The notes: generated by a model from the letters alone, not told the origin. A stretch of 64,000 nt of DNA from Macrostomum hystrix (GCA_950097015.1 CATNEN010000008.1:3038001-3102000), one strand, 5' to 3'. Positions 1-10,394 are shown, counted from the first letter of the stretch. Numbers and translations: made by a program.

Positions 1-1648
1 GATTGGCACCAGAATCCCAAGATTATCATCAGAATCCCAAGATTGGCACCAGAATCCCAAGATTAGCACCAGAATCCCAAGATTATCATCAGAATCCCAA
101 GATTGGCATCAGAATCCCAAGATTAGCACCAGAATCCCAAGAATAGCTTCAGAATCCCAAGATTAGCACCAGAATCCCAAGATTAGCACCAGAATTCCAA
201 GATTAGCACCAGAATTCCAAGATTAGCATCAGAATCCCAAGATTAGCACCAGAATCCCAAGAATAGCTTCAGAATCCCAAGATTGGCACCAGAATCCCAA
301 GATTAGCACCAGAATCCCAAGATTATCATCAGAATCCCAAGATTGGCATCAGAATCCCAAGATTAGCACCAGAATCCCAAGATTAGCTTCAGAATCCCAA
401 GATTAGCACCAGAATCGCAAGAATAGCTTCAGAATCCCAAGATTAGCACCAGAATCCCAAGATTAGCACCAGAATTCCAAGATTAGCACCAGAATCCCAA
501 GAATAGCATCAGAATCCCAAGATTAGCACCAGAATCCCAAGAATAGCTTCAGAATCCCAAGATTGGCACCAGAATCCCAAGATTAGCACCAGAATCCCAA
601 GATTATCATCAGAATCCCAAGATTGGCATCAGAATCCCAAGATTAGCACCAGAATCCCAAGAATAGCTTCAGAATCCCAAGATTAGCACCAGAATTCCAA
701 GATTAGCACCAGAATTCCAAGATTAGCATCAGAATCCCAAGATTAGCACCAGAATCCCAAGAATAGCTTCAGAATCCCAAGATTAGCACCAGAATCCCAA
801 GATTAGCACCAGAATCCCAAGATTAGCACCAGAATTCCAAGATTAGCACCAGAATCCCAAGAATAGCTTCAGAATCCCAAGATTAGCACCAGAATCCCAA
901 GATTAGCACCAGAATCCCAAGATTAGCACCAGAATCCCAAGAATAGCTTCAGAATCCCAAGATTAGCACCAGAATCCCAAGATTAGCACCAGAATCCCAA
1001 GATTAGCATCAGAATCCCAAGATTAGCACCAGAATCCCAAGAATAGCTTCAGAATCCCAAGATTAGCACCAGAATCCCAAGATTAGCACCAGAATCCCAA
1101 GAATAGCTTCAGAATCCCAAGATTAGCACCAGAATCCCAAGAATAGCTTCAGAATCCCAAGATTAGCACCAGAATCCCAAGATTAGCACCAGAATCCCAA
1201 GATTAGCACCAGAATTCCAAGATTAGCACCAGAATCCCAAGAATAGCTTCAGAATCCCAAGATTAGCACCAGAATCCCAAGATTAGCACCAGAATCCCAA
1301 GAATAGCTTCAGAATCCCAAGATTAGCACCAGAATCCCAAGATTAGCACCAGAATCCCAAGATTAGCACCAGAATCCCAAGAATAGCTTCAGAATCCCAA
1401 GATTAGCACCAGAATCCCAAGATTAGCACCAGAATCCCAAGAATAGCACCAGAATCCCAAGATTAGCATCAGAATCCCAAGATTAGCACCAGAATCCCAA
1501 GATTAGCACCAGAATCCCAAGATTAGCACCAGAATCCCAAGAATAGCTTCAGAATCCCAAGATTAGCACCAGAATCCCAAGATTAGCACCAGAATCCCAA
1601 GAATAGCACCAGAATCCCAAGATTAGCATCAGAGTCCCAAGATTAGCG
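1..1648. repeat. 20-bp minisatellite, left-truncated
   Basis: About 82 head-to-tail copies of a 20-bp unit with consensus gattagcaccagaatcccaa. Variants in the first half (gattggcacc, gattatcatc, gaatagcttc) and an attccaa variant in the second half recur in blocks: the variant order at 41-280 is largely repeated from 561, so the array grew partly by duplicating multi-unit blocks. It runs off the left edge and ends about 70 bases before a tropomyosin exon, so it lies in the intron upstream of that exon. Confidence 0.97.
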
Positions 1649-1716
1649 CCGAATTTCCTGGTATCTTGGGATCGTCATCCACCATTGCTGACACTCGCCG
1701 GTCTCCGCTGTCCCAG

Positions 1717-1905
1717 AGGCCGCAAGGTGCTGGAGACCCGCTCCATCGCCGACGATGAGCGCATCAACTCGCTGGAAGAGCAGCTGAAGGAGGCCAAGTT
1801 CATCGCTGAGGATGCGGATCGCAAATACGACGAGGCCGCCAGGAAGCTGGCCATCACCGAGGTCGACCTGGAACGGGCCGAGTCCCGCCTGGAGGCTGCT
1901 GAGAG
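1717..1905 (+). CDS. Tropomyosin, isoform A exon (equivalent of vertebrate exons 4+5)
   Basis: First visible coding exon of a tropomyosin gene. Tropomyosin is the two-chain coiled coil that lies along actin and controls myosin access with troponin, or stabilises cytoskeletal actin. The exon encodes about 63 residues ([20 protein letters not shown] ... [12 protein letters not shown]) with unbroken heptads and the family hallmark [20 protein letters not shown]. The acceptor is tcccag at 1711-1716 and the donor is AG/gtggcg after 1905. It starts with one base of a split codon and ends with two bases (AG), which pair only with an exon beginning with one base, namely 3344. The length of 189 nt equals vertebrate exons 4 (118) plus 5 (71), so an ancestral intron is absent here. 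Earlier exons (residues 1 to about 125) lie left of the window. Confidence 0.93.
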
Positions 1906-2157
1906 GTGGCGCATCCCCCTGATCTTTTTTTCCATTCTGCCGAATGAGTTTTTTATCCCCGTTCGCACGCACTTGGAACTGACGTGGCCTTTTCAAGTAA
2001 AAGAAGTCAAAACAGCTTCTGCGTGGCCTGACTAATGCGCATTGCTTGCTTTTTGGTATTGTTTGAGTTTTACATGATCCATAACTGACATAGCTTTACT
2101 GGCATTGAACCCTTCCTAGCGATTCTATTGTATCCAAAGAACGTTTAGATCCCTTCA

Positions 2158-2590
2158 CAGACGTTCACATCCCATCCCGATTGTTCAGATCCCATCCCGA
2201 CTGTTCAGATCCCATCCCGATTGTTCAGATCCCATCCCGACTGTTCAGATCCCATCCCGACTGTTCAGATCCCATCCTGACTGTTCAGATCACATCCCAA
2301 TTGTCCAGATCCCATCTTGAATATTTAAATCCCATCCCGAATGTCCAGATCCCATCCCGACTGTCCAGATCCCATCCCGACTGTTCAGATCCCATCCCGA
2401 CTGTTCAGATTCCATCCCGACTGTTCAGATCCCATCCCGACTGTCCAGATCCCATCCCGATTGTTCAGATCCCATCCCGACTGTCCAGATCCCATCCAGA
2501 CTGTTTAGATCACATCCCAATTGTCTAGATCCATCTTGAATATTTAAATCCCATCCCGACTGTCCAGATCCCATCCTGAATAAAAAAATC
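2158..2590. repeat. 20-bp intronic minisatellite
   Basis: About 20 copies of a unit close to gttcagatcccatcccgact, degenerating toward the right end. It lies in the intron between the isoform A exon at 1717 and the isoform B exon at 2880. The open frame through it is a by-product of stop-free units. Confidence 0.93.
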
Positions 2591-2879
2591 TCATCCCGCA
2601 TTTTCAGATCGTATCCTGTATAGACCCCATCTTTGGAATCCCATCTCCGTCAACAAACGGAATAAAAAATCCCATACTAAGACGCGAATGTATTTTTGCG
2701 TGTCCCCAGTAAACCGTTTTATACAATTGTTTTTGTTTTTTATTACTATTTGCATGTGTTTTTGCTGTTACAGTTTTGCGTTGCCAATTGAGGTAGAAAT
2801 TCTAGGCTAGGATTATTCGACACGCATAATAAACATGTCAGCCTCATTGCACTCGCACCCGAACGTCGGATGTCATCAG

Positions 2880-3026
2880 ATCAACCGGAAGCTGCTGCTG
2901 ACCGAGACCCAACTGGATCGGGCCGAGCAGAGGGCCGAAGCAGCCGAGCAAAAAGTCAAGGACCTGTCGGACGAGCTGCACTCGGTGGCTAACAGTCTGA
3001 AATCGTTGGAGCTCAGAGATGCCAAG
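2880..3026 (+). CDS. Tropomyosin, isoform B exon (equivalent of vertebrate exons 5+6)
   Basis: Alternative tropomyosin exon of 49 codons (INRKLLLTETQLDRAEQRAE ... LKSLELRDAK). It aligns with the second half of the 1717 exon plus the first half of the 3344 exon, so it replaces parts of both. The acceptor is catcag before 2880 and the donor is AAG/gttctt after 3026. It begins and ends in phase 0. Its 147 nt equal vertebrate exons 5 (71) plus 6 (76). Joining it after the 1717 exon (phase 2) would shift the frame and hit a stop after seven codons, so it needs a different upstream exon ending in phase 0, presumably left of the window. Confidence 0.85.
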
Positions 3027-3039
3027 GTTCTTCTTCACC

Positions 3040-3165
3040 TGTGTTTATATATATATATTTATTTATTTATTAGTTTATTTATTTGTTTATTTATTTGTTT
3101 TTTGTTTTTTTTTCTTTGTTTATTTGTTTATTTATTGATTATTTGTTTATTAGTTTATTTTTACA
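3040..3165. repeat. TTTA/TTTG-rich low-complexity tract
   Basis: Irregular tttattta and tttgttta microsatellite just inside the intron that follows the isoform B exon at 2880-3026. Nothing else is seen between 3166 and the next exon. Confidence 0.85.
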
Positions 3166-3343
3166 AAACGCCAGGGGGTCCTAGATGCAGTACTGTGTAG
3201 GTTTTGCAAATTATGTGGGTTGGTACCTTGTTCGACAGCATGGCCTGTTTGCCTCCTCGTCTCTCTTGACTTGATTGATTTATTAAAAAACGATTCTAAA
3301 AAATCTTGCTTAGCAACAAACACGTGTAAAAATATCATGGCAG

Positions 3344-3482
3344 CAAAATCCTGGAGCTGGAGGAGGAGCTGCGAGTTGTTGGCAGCAACATGAAATCTTT
3401 GGAGATCTCCGAGCAGGAGGCCGCTCAGCGCGAGGAGTCCTACGAAGAGACCATCCGGGATCTCACCGAGCGCCTCAAGGCT
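3344..3482 (+). CDS. Tropomyosin, isoform A exon (equivalent of vertebrate exons 6+7)
   Basis: Encodes [20 protein letters not shown] through [15 protein letters not shown], the classic central-C-terminal tropomyosin segment. The acceptor is ggcag before 3344. The first base C completes the codon begun by AG at 1904-1905, giving [11 protein letters not shown]. The donor is GCT/gtaagg after 3482, so the exon ends in phase 0. The 139-nt length equals vertebrate exons 6 (76) plus 7 (63). It reads on into the exon at 6333 as ERLKA-AEQRAQEAER without gap or frame change. Confidence 0.94.
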
Positions 3483-3559
3483 GTAAGGGAATTAGCCCGA
3501 CTGCACATTGTTGGCGATTGCTTTTACAGTTAGCCATGTTTACAAGTTACCAACACATC

Positions 3560-4176
3560 TATTAGATTACGGAGGATTAGCAGCACATCTAAGAGATCAC
3601 GGATGCTTAGCGGCATGCTTAGCGGCACATCTATTAGATCACAGAGGATTAGCGGCACATCTATTAGATCACGGATGCTTAGCGGCACATCTATTAGATC
3701 ACAGAGGATTAGCGGCACATCTATTCGATCACGGATGCTTAGCGGCACATCTATTAGATCACAGAGGATTAGCGGCACATCTATTCGATCACAGAGGATT
3801 AGCGGCACATCTATTAGATCACTGATGCTTAGCGGCACATCTATTAGATCACAGAGGATTAGCGGCACATCTATTAGATCACTGATGCTTAGCGGCACAT
3901 CTATTAGATCACAGAGGATTAGTGGCACATCTATTCGATCACGGATGCTTAGCGGCACATCTATTAGATCACAGAGGATTAGTGGCACATCTATTAGATC
4001 ACAGAGGATTAGCGGCACATCTATTAGATCACTGATGCTTAGCGGCACATCTATTAGATCACTGATGCTTAGCGGCACATCTATTCGATCACAGAGGATT
4101 AGCGGCACATCTATTAGATCACAGAGGATTAGTGGCACATCTATTAGATCACGGAGGATTAGCGGCACATCTACAG
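3560..4176. repeat. 30-bp intronic minisatellite
   Basis: About 20 copies of a 30-bp unit containing ggcacatctattagatcac, alternating an acagaggattagc form with a ctgatgcttagc or cggatgcttagc form. The unit length is a multiple of three and lacks stops in several frames, which creates long spurious reading frames on both strands. Confidence 0.95.
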
Positions 4177-4499
4177 CTTAAAGGCCAACTCTCATGTATT
4201 TTTCGACAGTCCAAGATTATGCTCACAATTCGATATTTTCAAACCATGGTTCTGTCAAAGAGGTACATAAATTCATGCTAAAGCAAAGTTCGATGCTGAA
4301 CTCCAGTCGTGTCGTCATCGCCTACAGATCTTGTGCATTTATGACTGATCCACATGCTGTGCTGTGAATAACCGAATGCGGATGACTTAAATGGGCTTTC
4401 AAGAGCATGGCGTTTTTGCGTTTCAATTAACGAATTTTTATTTTCATTTTTTATTGCAACTCTTTGACGTGAAATTATCAGATTTTCCTCATATTTCTT

Positions 4500-5200
4500 T
4501 CTTACCCTGTCCTATTCTCCGATTTCTTCCGTTTCCTCTCCCTCCCCTCTCCTATGTCCTCTTCCCCGTCCTATTCTCCTATTTCTCCCCTTCCCTCCCC
4601 TCCCCTATGTTCTCTTCCCTGTCCTATTCTCCTATTTCTCCCCTTCCCTCCCCTCCCCTATGTTCTCTTCCCTGTCCTATTCTCCTATTTCTCCCCTTCC
4701 CTCCCCTCCCCTATGTTCTCTTCCCTGTCCTATTCTCCTATTTCTCCCCTTCCCTCCCCTCCCCTATGTTCTCTTCCCTGTCCTATTCTCCTATTTCTCC
4801 CCTTCCCTCCCCCCCCTATGTTCTCTTCCCTGTCCTAATCTCCTATTTCTCCCCTTCCCTCCCCTCCCCTATGTTCTCTTCCCCGTCCTAATCTCCTATT
4901 TCTCTCCTTCCCTCCCCTCCCCTATGTTCTCTTCCCTGTCCTAATCTCCTATTTCTCTCCTTCCCTCCCCTCCCCTATGTTCTCTTCCCTGTCCTAATCT
5001 CCTATTTCTCTCCTTCCCTCCCCTCCCCTATGTTCTCTTCCCTGTCCTATTCTCCTATTTCTCTCCTTCCCTCCCCTCCCCTATGTTCTCTTCCCTGTCC
5101 TAATCTCCTATTTCTCTCCTTCCCTCCCCTCCCCTATGTTCTCTTCCCTGTCCTATTCTCCTAATTCTCCCCTTCCCTCCCGTCCACTGTGTTTTCTTCC
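4500..5200. repeat. 53-bp polypyrimidine minisatellite
   Basis: About 13 copies of a 53-bp unit made almost only of C and T on the + strand (for example ctatttctccccttccctcc), with tgttctcttccctgtccta as its other half. It ends about 70 bases upstream of the isoform B exon at 5268. All three forward frames are open only because the units lack stops. Confidence 0.95.
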
Positions 5201-5267
5201 CTGCATGAGCATAGCCCAATGCACCTTGCTTGTTTTAACCAGCCCTGCCTGTCGTACCGGTTTTCAG

Positions 5268-5330
5268 TCCGCCACTAGGGAGGAGTCGTACGAGACTCAG
5301 ATTAAGAACCTGACTCGCCGGCTTGCCGAG
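5268..5330 (+). CDS. Tropomyosin, isoform B exon (equivalent of vertebrate exon 7)
   Basis: A 63-nt exon of 21 codons, SATREESYETQIKNLTRRLA plus E, aligning with [20 protein letters not shown] of set A. The acceptor is ggttttcag before 5268 and the donor is GAG/gtaaat after 5330. It is phase 0 at both ends, so it follows the phase-0 end of exon 2880-3026 exactly (LRDAK-SATREE), and can run into either downstream exon, 6333 or 6591. Its length equals vertebrate exon 7. Confidence 0.88.
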
Positions 5331-5521
5331 GTAAATAGCGTGCATTGTTTTGTTCTTCAAAATATTTAACTTTGGCAGCTGAGTGTGAGCGTGTGTGCTG
5401 AACTGTATGAGTGATACTTTTTACTTGGCTTGTTGGCATGCTCTGTTCTACGTCCAGTTTTTTTATGAAGGCATGACATTAATTAAAAAGCAGCATGCTT
5501 TCATAATTTTGACTAATCAGT

Positions 5522-6130
5522 AACCCCATCAGTCACTCTCAAGCCTAATCAGTCACTCTTAAAGCCCATCAGTCACTCTTAAAGCCCATCAGTCACTCTT
5601 AAAGCCCATCAGTCACTCTCAAAGCCCATCAGTCACTCTTAAAGCCCATCAGTCACTCTTAAAGCCCATCAGTCACTCTTAAAGCCCATCAGTCACTCTT
5701 AAAGCCCATCAGTCTCTCAAAGCCCATCAGTCACTCTCAAGCCTAATGAGTCACTCTCAAAGCCCATCAGTCACTCTCAAGCCTAATGAGTCACTCTCAA
5801 AGCCCATCAGTCACCCTCTAAGTCCTCCAATCACTCTCAAAGCCCATCAGTCACTCTCAATGCCCATCAGTCACTCTTAAAGCCTTCCAATCACTCTCAA
5901 AGCCCTCCAATCACTCTCAAAGCCCATCAGTCACTCTCAAAGCCCTCCAATCACTCTCAAAGCCCATCAGTCACTCTCAAAGCCCATCAGTCACTCTCAA
6001 AACCCGATCAGTCACTCTCAAAGCCCATCAGTCACTCTCAAAGCCCAATCAGTCACTCTCAATGCCCATCAGTCACTCTCAAAGCCCATCAGTCACTCTT
6101 AAAGCCCATCAGTCACTCTCAAAGCCCTCA
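5522..6130. repeat. 20-bp intronic minisatellite
   Basis: About 30 copies of a unit close to cccatcagtcactcttaaag, with ctctcaa and ccaatcact variants toward the right. It lies in the intron before the exon at 6333. Confidence 0.95.
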
Positions 6131-6332
6131 AATCACTATCACTCACTCTCAATTAACAAACTAACATCATAACGAACTTATCCTAACCGGACGACACGAC
6201 TGAGAACACAGAGAAAATTATACTAGCCTGAGTCAAAGAAACCTGCAAACATGAACTCGCTGAGACCTGAGCAAGACCTGAGCAAGACCTGAGCAAGCCA
6301 ATATTAAAATAATGCTTTCTCACTTGTTAAAG

Positions 6333-6402
6333 GCTGAGCAGCGCGCCCAGGAGGCCGAACGGCAGGTGTCCAAACTGCAGAGCGAAGTGGACAGGCTGGA
6401 GG
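6333..6402 (+). CDS. Tropomyosin, exon 8 version A
   Basis: A 70-nt exon encoding AEQRAQEAERQVSKLQSEVD plus RLE and one base. The acceptor is gttaaag before 6333 and the donor is G/gtatgc after 6402. It begins in phase 0 and leaves one base (G) that combines with AC at 9601 to give the codon for the D of [13 protein letters not shown], the standard tropomyosin order. Its length equals vertebrate exon 8. It lies only 188 bases upstream of its homologous alternative at 6591. Confidence 0.93.
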
Positions 6403-6590
6403 GTATGCTGACAGGAGATAACATCGAGACGAAACGAACCGATTCCCACTTCGAGAGCATTGCGTCGGCAGCTTAGAAGCGGGGCAGAGCAGAGCATGCC
6501 GCATGCCTGTGTGTGTGTGTGTCATTTCAGAGCTGCCCAAGCATTTCGCATGCCTCATTGCCCCCCGTGTGCCAACCCTTTCTATTCAAG

Positions 6591-6660
6591 GCTGAGGATC
6601 GGGCCGAGAAAGCCGAACGCGAGTCCATCAAGCATCAGAAGGAACTGGATAAGGTTGAGG
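6591..6660 (+). CDS. Tropomyosin, exon 8 version B
   Basis: A 70-nt exon encoding AEDRAEKAERESIKHQKELD plus KVE, homologous to 6333-6402 and with the same phases. The acceptor is tattcaag before 6591 and the donor is G/gtgagc after 6660. Its residual G joins AG at 8040 (KVE-ERLLDEK) or equally AC at 9601, so reading phase does not restrict its partner. Assignment to set B rests on its divergence from canonical sequence, matching that of the exon at 8040. Confidence 0.92.
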
Positions 6661-6974
6661 GTGAGCATGCGACCGTGTGCTGTGCCAGAGTCACTTCGCA
6701 TCAGGGACAGAGCCGGGGTTTGGGGACGCTTGAGTAGGGATTAAAGGATGTTCAACAGCCATGTCAAGATAATTGAGGGATAAATTATATAAGGTGGGAT
6801 AAAAATAAGGATAGTGTGATTCAGGTTCGGATAAAGAAAGACAGTAAATAAGAAGTAGAAAAGAGGGGAAGCGGGACACGGGTTTGTGATAAACAGAGAC
6901 AGGTAGTGTAAGTGGGGAGACAGGATGAGGTAGATGAGGAACGGGTTTAGATAAATTTGGGATAACTGAGGGAT

Positions 6975-7965
6975 AGTGAAACCGGTTGAGATAATTGAGG
7001 AACATGTTGGGATAAGTGAGGAACAGGTTGGGATAAGTGAGGAACAAGTTGGGATAAGTGAGGAACAGGTTGGGATAAGTGAGGAACAGGTTGGGATAAG
7101 TGAGGAACAGGTTGGGATAAGTGAGGAACAAGTTGGGATAAGTGAGGAACAGGTTGGGATAAGTGAGGAACATGTTGGGATAAGTGAGGAACAGGTTGGG
7201 ATAAGTGAGGAACAGGTTGGGATAAGTGAGGAACAAGTTGGGATAAGTGAGGAACAAGTTGGGATAAGTGAGGAACAGGTTGGGATAAGTGAGGAACAGG
7301 TTGGGATAAGTGAGGAACAGGTTGGGATAAGTGAGGAACAAGTTGGGATAAGTGAGGAACAGGTTGGGATAAGTGAGGAACATGTTGGGATAAGTGAGGA
7401 ACAGGTTGGGATAAGTGAGGAACAGGTTGGGATAAGTGAGGAACAGGTTGGGATAAGTGAGGAACAGGTTGGGATAAGTGAGGAACAGGTTGGGATAAGT
7501 GAGGAACAGGTTGGGATAAGTGAGCAACAGGTTGGTGATAATTGAAGATCAAGTTAGGGATAATTGAGGAACAAGTTGGGATAAGTGAGGAACAGGTTGG
7601 GATAAGTGAGGAACAGGTTGGGATAAGTGAGGAACAGGTTGGGATAAGTGAGGAACAGGTTGGGATAAGTGAGGAACAGGTTGGGATAAGTGAGGAACAA
7701 GTTGGGATAAGTGAGGAACAGGTTGGGATAAGTGAGGAACAGGTTGGGATAAGTGAGGAACAGGTTGGTGATAATTGAAGATCAAGTTAGGGATAATTGA
7801 GGAACAAGTTGGGATAAGTGAGGAACAGGTTGGGATAAGTGAGGAACAGGTTGGGATAAGTGAGGAACAGGTTGGGATAAGTGAGGAACAGGTTGGGATA
7901 AGTGAGGAACAGGTTGGGATAAGTGAGGAACAGGTTGGGATAAGTGAGGAACAGGTTGGGTACAA
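6975..7965. repeat. 21-bp intronic minisatellite in three blocks
   Basis: About 45 copies of a 21-bp unit containing ggataagtgaggaacaggtt. The array is broken at about 7530 and 7763 by the same variant segment (ggtgataattgaagatcaag), so a block of roughly 230 bases was itself duplicated. The unit is stop-free in several frames, giving spurious heptapeptide-repeat reading frames on both strands. Confidence 0.96.
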
Positions 7966-8039
7966 CAGAGGAGCAGGGAGCATGCCCGGCAGGTCCGCAT
8001 GTTGCGCATGGTTCTGTGATGTGCGAATTCCTATTGCAG

Positions 8040-8122
8040 AGCGCCTGCTAGACGAGAAGCAGCGCCACGCGGCCCTCAAGCAGGAGATGGACGGCATGCT
8101 GGGCGAGTTTCAGAAGATCTAA
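8040..8122 (+). CDS. Tropomyosin, terminal exon version B
   Basis: Last coding exon of isoform B: ERLLDEKQRHAALKQEMDGM followed by LGEFQKI and a TAA stop at 8120-8122. The acceptor is ctattgcag before 8040, and its first two bases AG complete the codon begun by G at 6660. The C-terminal residues are where neighbouring tropomyosin dimers overlap head to tail and where troponin T binds in muscle forms, so replacing [11 protein letters not shown] with LGEFQKI should change end-to-end assembly (inference). Confidence 0.9.
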
Positions 8123-9600
8123 AACCCGATTGCCGCGATCAGAGGAATAGAAACAGAATTTCTCCCGTTTCTGAGATCCCGTCTAGCGGGGGTTTCTTTT
8201 GAAAAGAACTGGCTAGAAATGCTGCAAAATAACAAAACGCTTTACCGCCTGAATCCATTTAGTATTTCTCCGCTTGCTCTGTGTTGATGCGTCTGCACCG
8301 ACTGACCTGCAATGCTTTAGTTTATTAATAACTTTTTTATTAACAAACGCTCGCTTCAGTTTTCTTGTTTGAACCGGCCTCTCCACTCTGGTGTTGTTTA
8401 CCCTGTTGGTCTGTTTGTCTGTTCATCTTTGGCTTCAAGTTAGTCTGTCTGCGGTAGCTGCTGCAAGTTTGGGGTTGTTTCACCAGTTCTTTTCAGAGGG
8501 ATCAATCAGGACTGAAATTCGGTTTCCCAAATCAATTTTTCTTAGCATTGCTTCTCATTCCTTTCGTTGGTCTACTAGAATTGCAGCTTTATTTTATATT
8601 TAAACAAAAATGTTAGCCTGGTATTTATGCTTAGTGTATACTTATGAAACTATTTATTAAAGCGATACAATCTATTTAAATATTCCGAATTTCCTATCTC
8701 CAGCTTTGCACATCTCCATACAATCATCTGCTTCACCCGATTCTCGCTCTATCCGATTTCTGAACCATATTGAAATTATAAGCTAGTCCTAAAATATTCC
8801 ACAATATGAGCTACAAATGCGCATCTGCCTACTATTAAGTAGCGCAGTAGGAATATTCCGCAGCTTGTGTGTTTTTTACTAAAATTTCCATTCCCTATAG
8901 CGTGATCGCATTGTTTTTGTTAAGTAAAAAGTAACAAGTTTACTAAAAACGGAAATGTCCTTGTTTTCGATTGTGGCACAGCAGTTAATTATGCACGAGC
9001 TGCTAACAGTTCTAGACAATTTTTCGCAACTTTCTCGCCTTATATTTCTTCTGTAAGTAGCAAGTAAGCAAATTATGCTAGTTTTTCTGCCTGTTTTTGT
9101 CATAGACTGGCTTGGAAAACAATTCTGGTTTGACGAAGCAATCGCCAGTTTACATGCCACTTAGCCCAGTAATTCAAAGCGATTTGCGTATTTATAATGC
9201 AACTCCTTCAAATTCGTTTATAATACACTTCTCATTTAGTTAATTCGAAAGCCATAGCCCCTATAACGGCTGCTAGAAGGATCATTTCGAGGGAAATAAT
9301 ATTGGCTTGAATCGTTTTGAAGTTCTCGCTAACCGCTGTGAAGTAGTTTTATATTGTCAGTTTTTTGTTCATTTTTCCACATTGGGAATCTGGTATGCCC
9401 TATTCGAGTTTCTGTGCTAAATAACTGCCACCTGGCTTGTTTTTCACTCATTGCATGGAGCGTGGAAATTGGTTAGTAACCTTTTTATGATAGTCGAAAT
9501 GGGTTCGTTTCGTCTCTTATTAAGTATTGGAAAACAATTGCCGATGCATACTACTGTCAGGGGCAGTCAACGTATACCATTTGCTATTTTATCTCCGCAG
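8123..9600 (+). other. 3' region of isoform B and intron before isoform A terminal exon
   Basis: AT-rich non-coding DNA with no tandem array. It would serve as 3' UTR for isoform B and as intron for isoform A. No clear canonical poly(A) signal is seen soon after the 8122 stop. A pyrimidine-containing acceptor (ttttatctccgcag) closes it at 9600. Confidence 0.6.
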
Positions 9601-9683
9601 ACGAACTGCTGTCAGAGAAGGAGCGCTACAAGGGCATCAGCGAGGAGCTGGACCAGACCTTTGCCGAGCTCACCGGCTATTAA
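9601..9683 (+). CDS. Tropomyosin, terminal exon version A
   Basis: Last coding exon of isoform [21 protein letters not shown] followed by FAELTGY and TAA at 9681-9683. The acceptor is atctccgcag before 9601; AC completes the codon begun with G at 6402 (or 6660). The sequence is typical of invertebrate tropomyosin C-termini. It lies downstream of the isoform B terminal exon, so isoform A transcripts must skip or splice over the B stop and its 3' end. Confidence 0.94.
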
Positions 9684-10394
9684 AATCCAACGATTTAGTG
9701 AGGCCTCGGGTTCGATTCCCATCGGTCCTGATTGGCGCGTGTCGATTAACAGCTACTGCATCTGCACTGACTGCAAAGGTGGCAATGGAAACAATTTTTC
9801 AATCTGTGTTTCTCTATTATTTCTGTATTCGCTCTTCTTACTCCACTCCCCGTCTCTAGTAAAAACGCCATGTTCGACTTTCTTTTTATTCAAATTGCAG
9901 AGAGATGTATCAAGATCAGGAGAGGGGCGAGCTTCGCACAAATTTTATAATTTTTTTCGATGTACGCACGCCATAGTAATGCATTACAATCATATATGCT
10001 GTACCTTAATAGCCTAAGTACTTTTAGGTTAAAAAGTACATGTAAGTTCTGCTTCCGCTTTCCTGGCTCCCCAAAATGCGAGCCCCGGATCTTTCGGTAA
10101 TCCCCGCACTTCTTTTGCTATAGCTAATAATAGATTCTATAATAATAAACAATTCTGCATGCTACGAGCCTAAAGCCTGATCCAGAGAAATGCGAACAAG
10201 ATATCAAAGCTTGAAGTATCCGATTTATAAGATACCGATACAGTATACGATTCTCCTTTCCTTTTTTACCGCGCTTTATCTCAGTAAAATACAATGGGTC
10301 TTCGCGCTCGCCAGCCTTAATTTTCAATGTACTAACAAATGCCAGTTAACTAGATTTCTTTACTTTTGGGTCTCCCAAAAAGTATTTTCGCGAA
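9684..10394. other. Tropomyosin 3' flank
   Basis: Non-coding. It contains a short stretch at about 9703-9720 resembling a tRNA B box (gggttcgattccc) without a full tRNA fold, and an AATAAA-type motif near 10137 that could be the poly(A) signal for isoform A. No supported gene. Confidence 0.45.

Noticed and set aside
1-1648. CRISPR-like array of 20-base repeats
   Set aside because: The units are directly adjacent without unique spacers, and the context is a eukaryotic intron, so it is a minisatellite.
1685-2035. Frame continuing past the tropomyosin exon to 2035
   Set aside because: Tropomyosin similarity stops exactly at the splice donor after 1905; the rest is intron.
6691-8122. Reading frames with heptapeptide repeats such as EEQVGIS or LTYPNLF
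   Set aside because: The 21-bp intronic minisatellite gives regular peptides in several frames on both strands, with no conserved domain. The last part of the frame ending at 8122 is real only from 8040.
9690-9735. tRNA gene after the tropomyosin stop
   Set aside because: A good B-box-like stretch is present, but there is no matching acceptor stem, D arm or anticodon arm, and the upstream bases are tropomyosin coding sequence.
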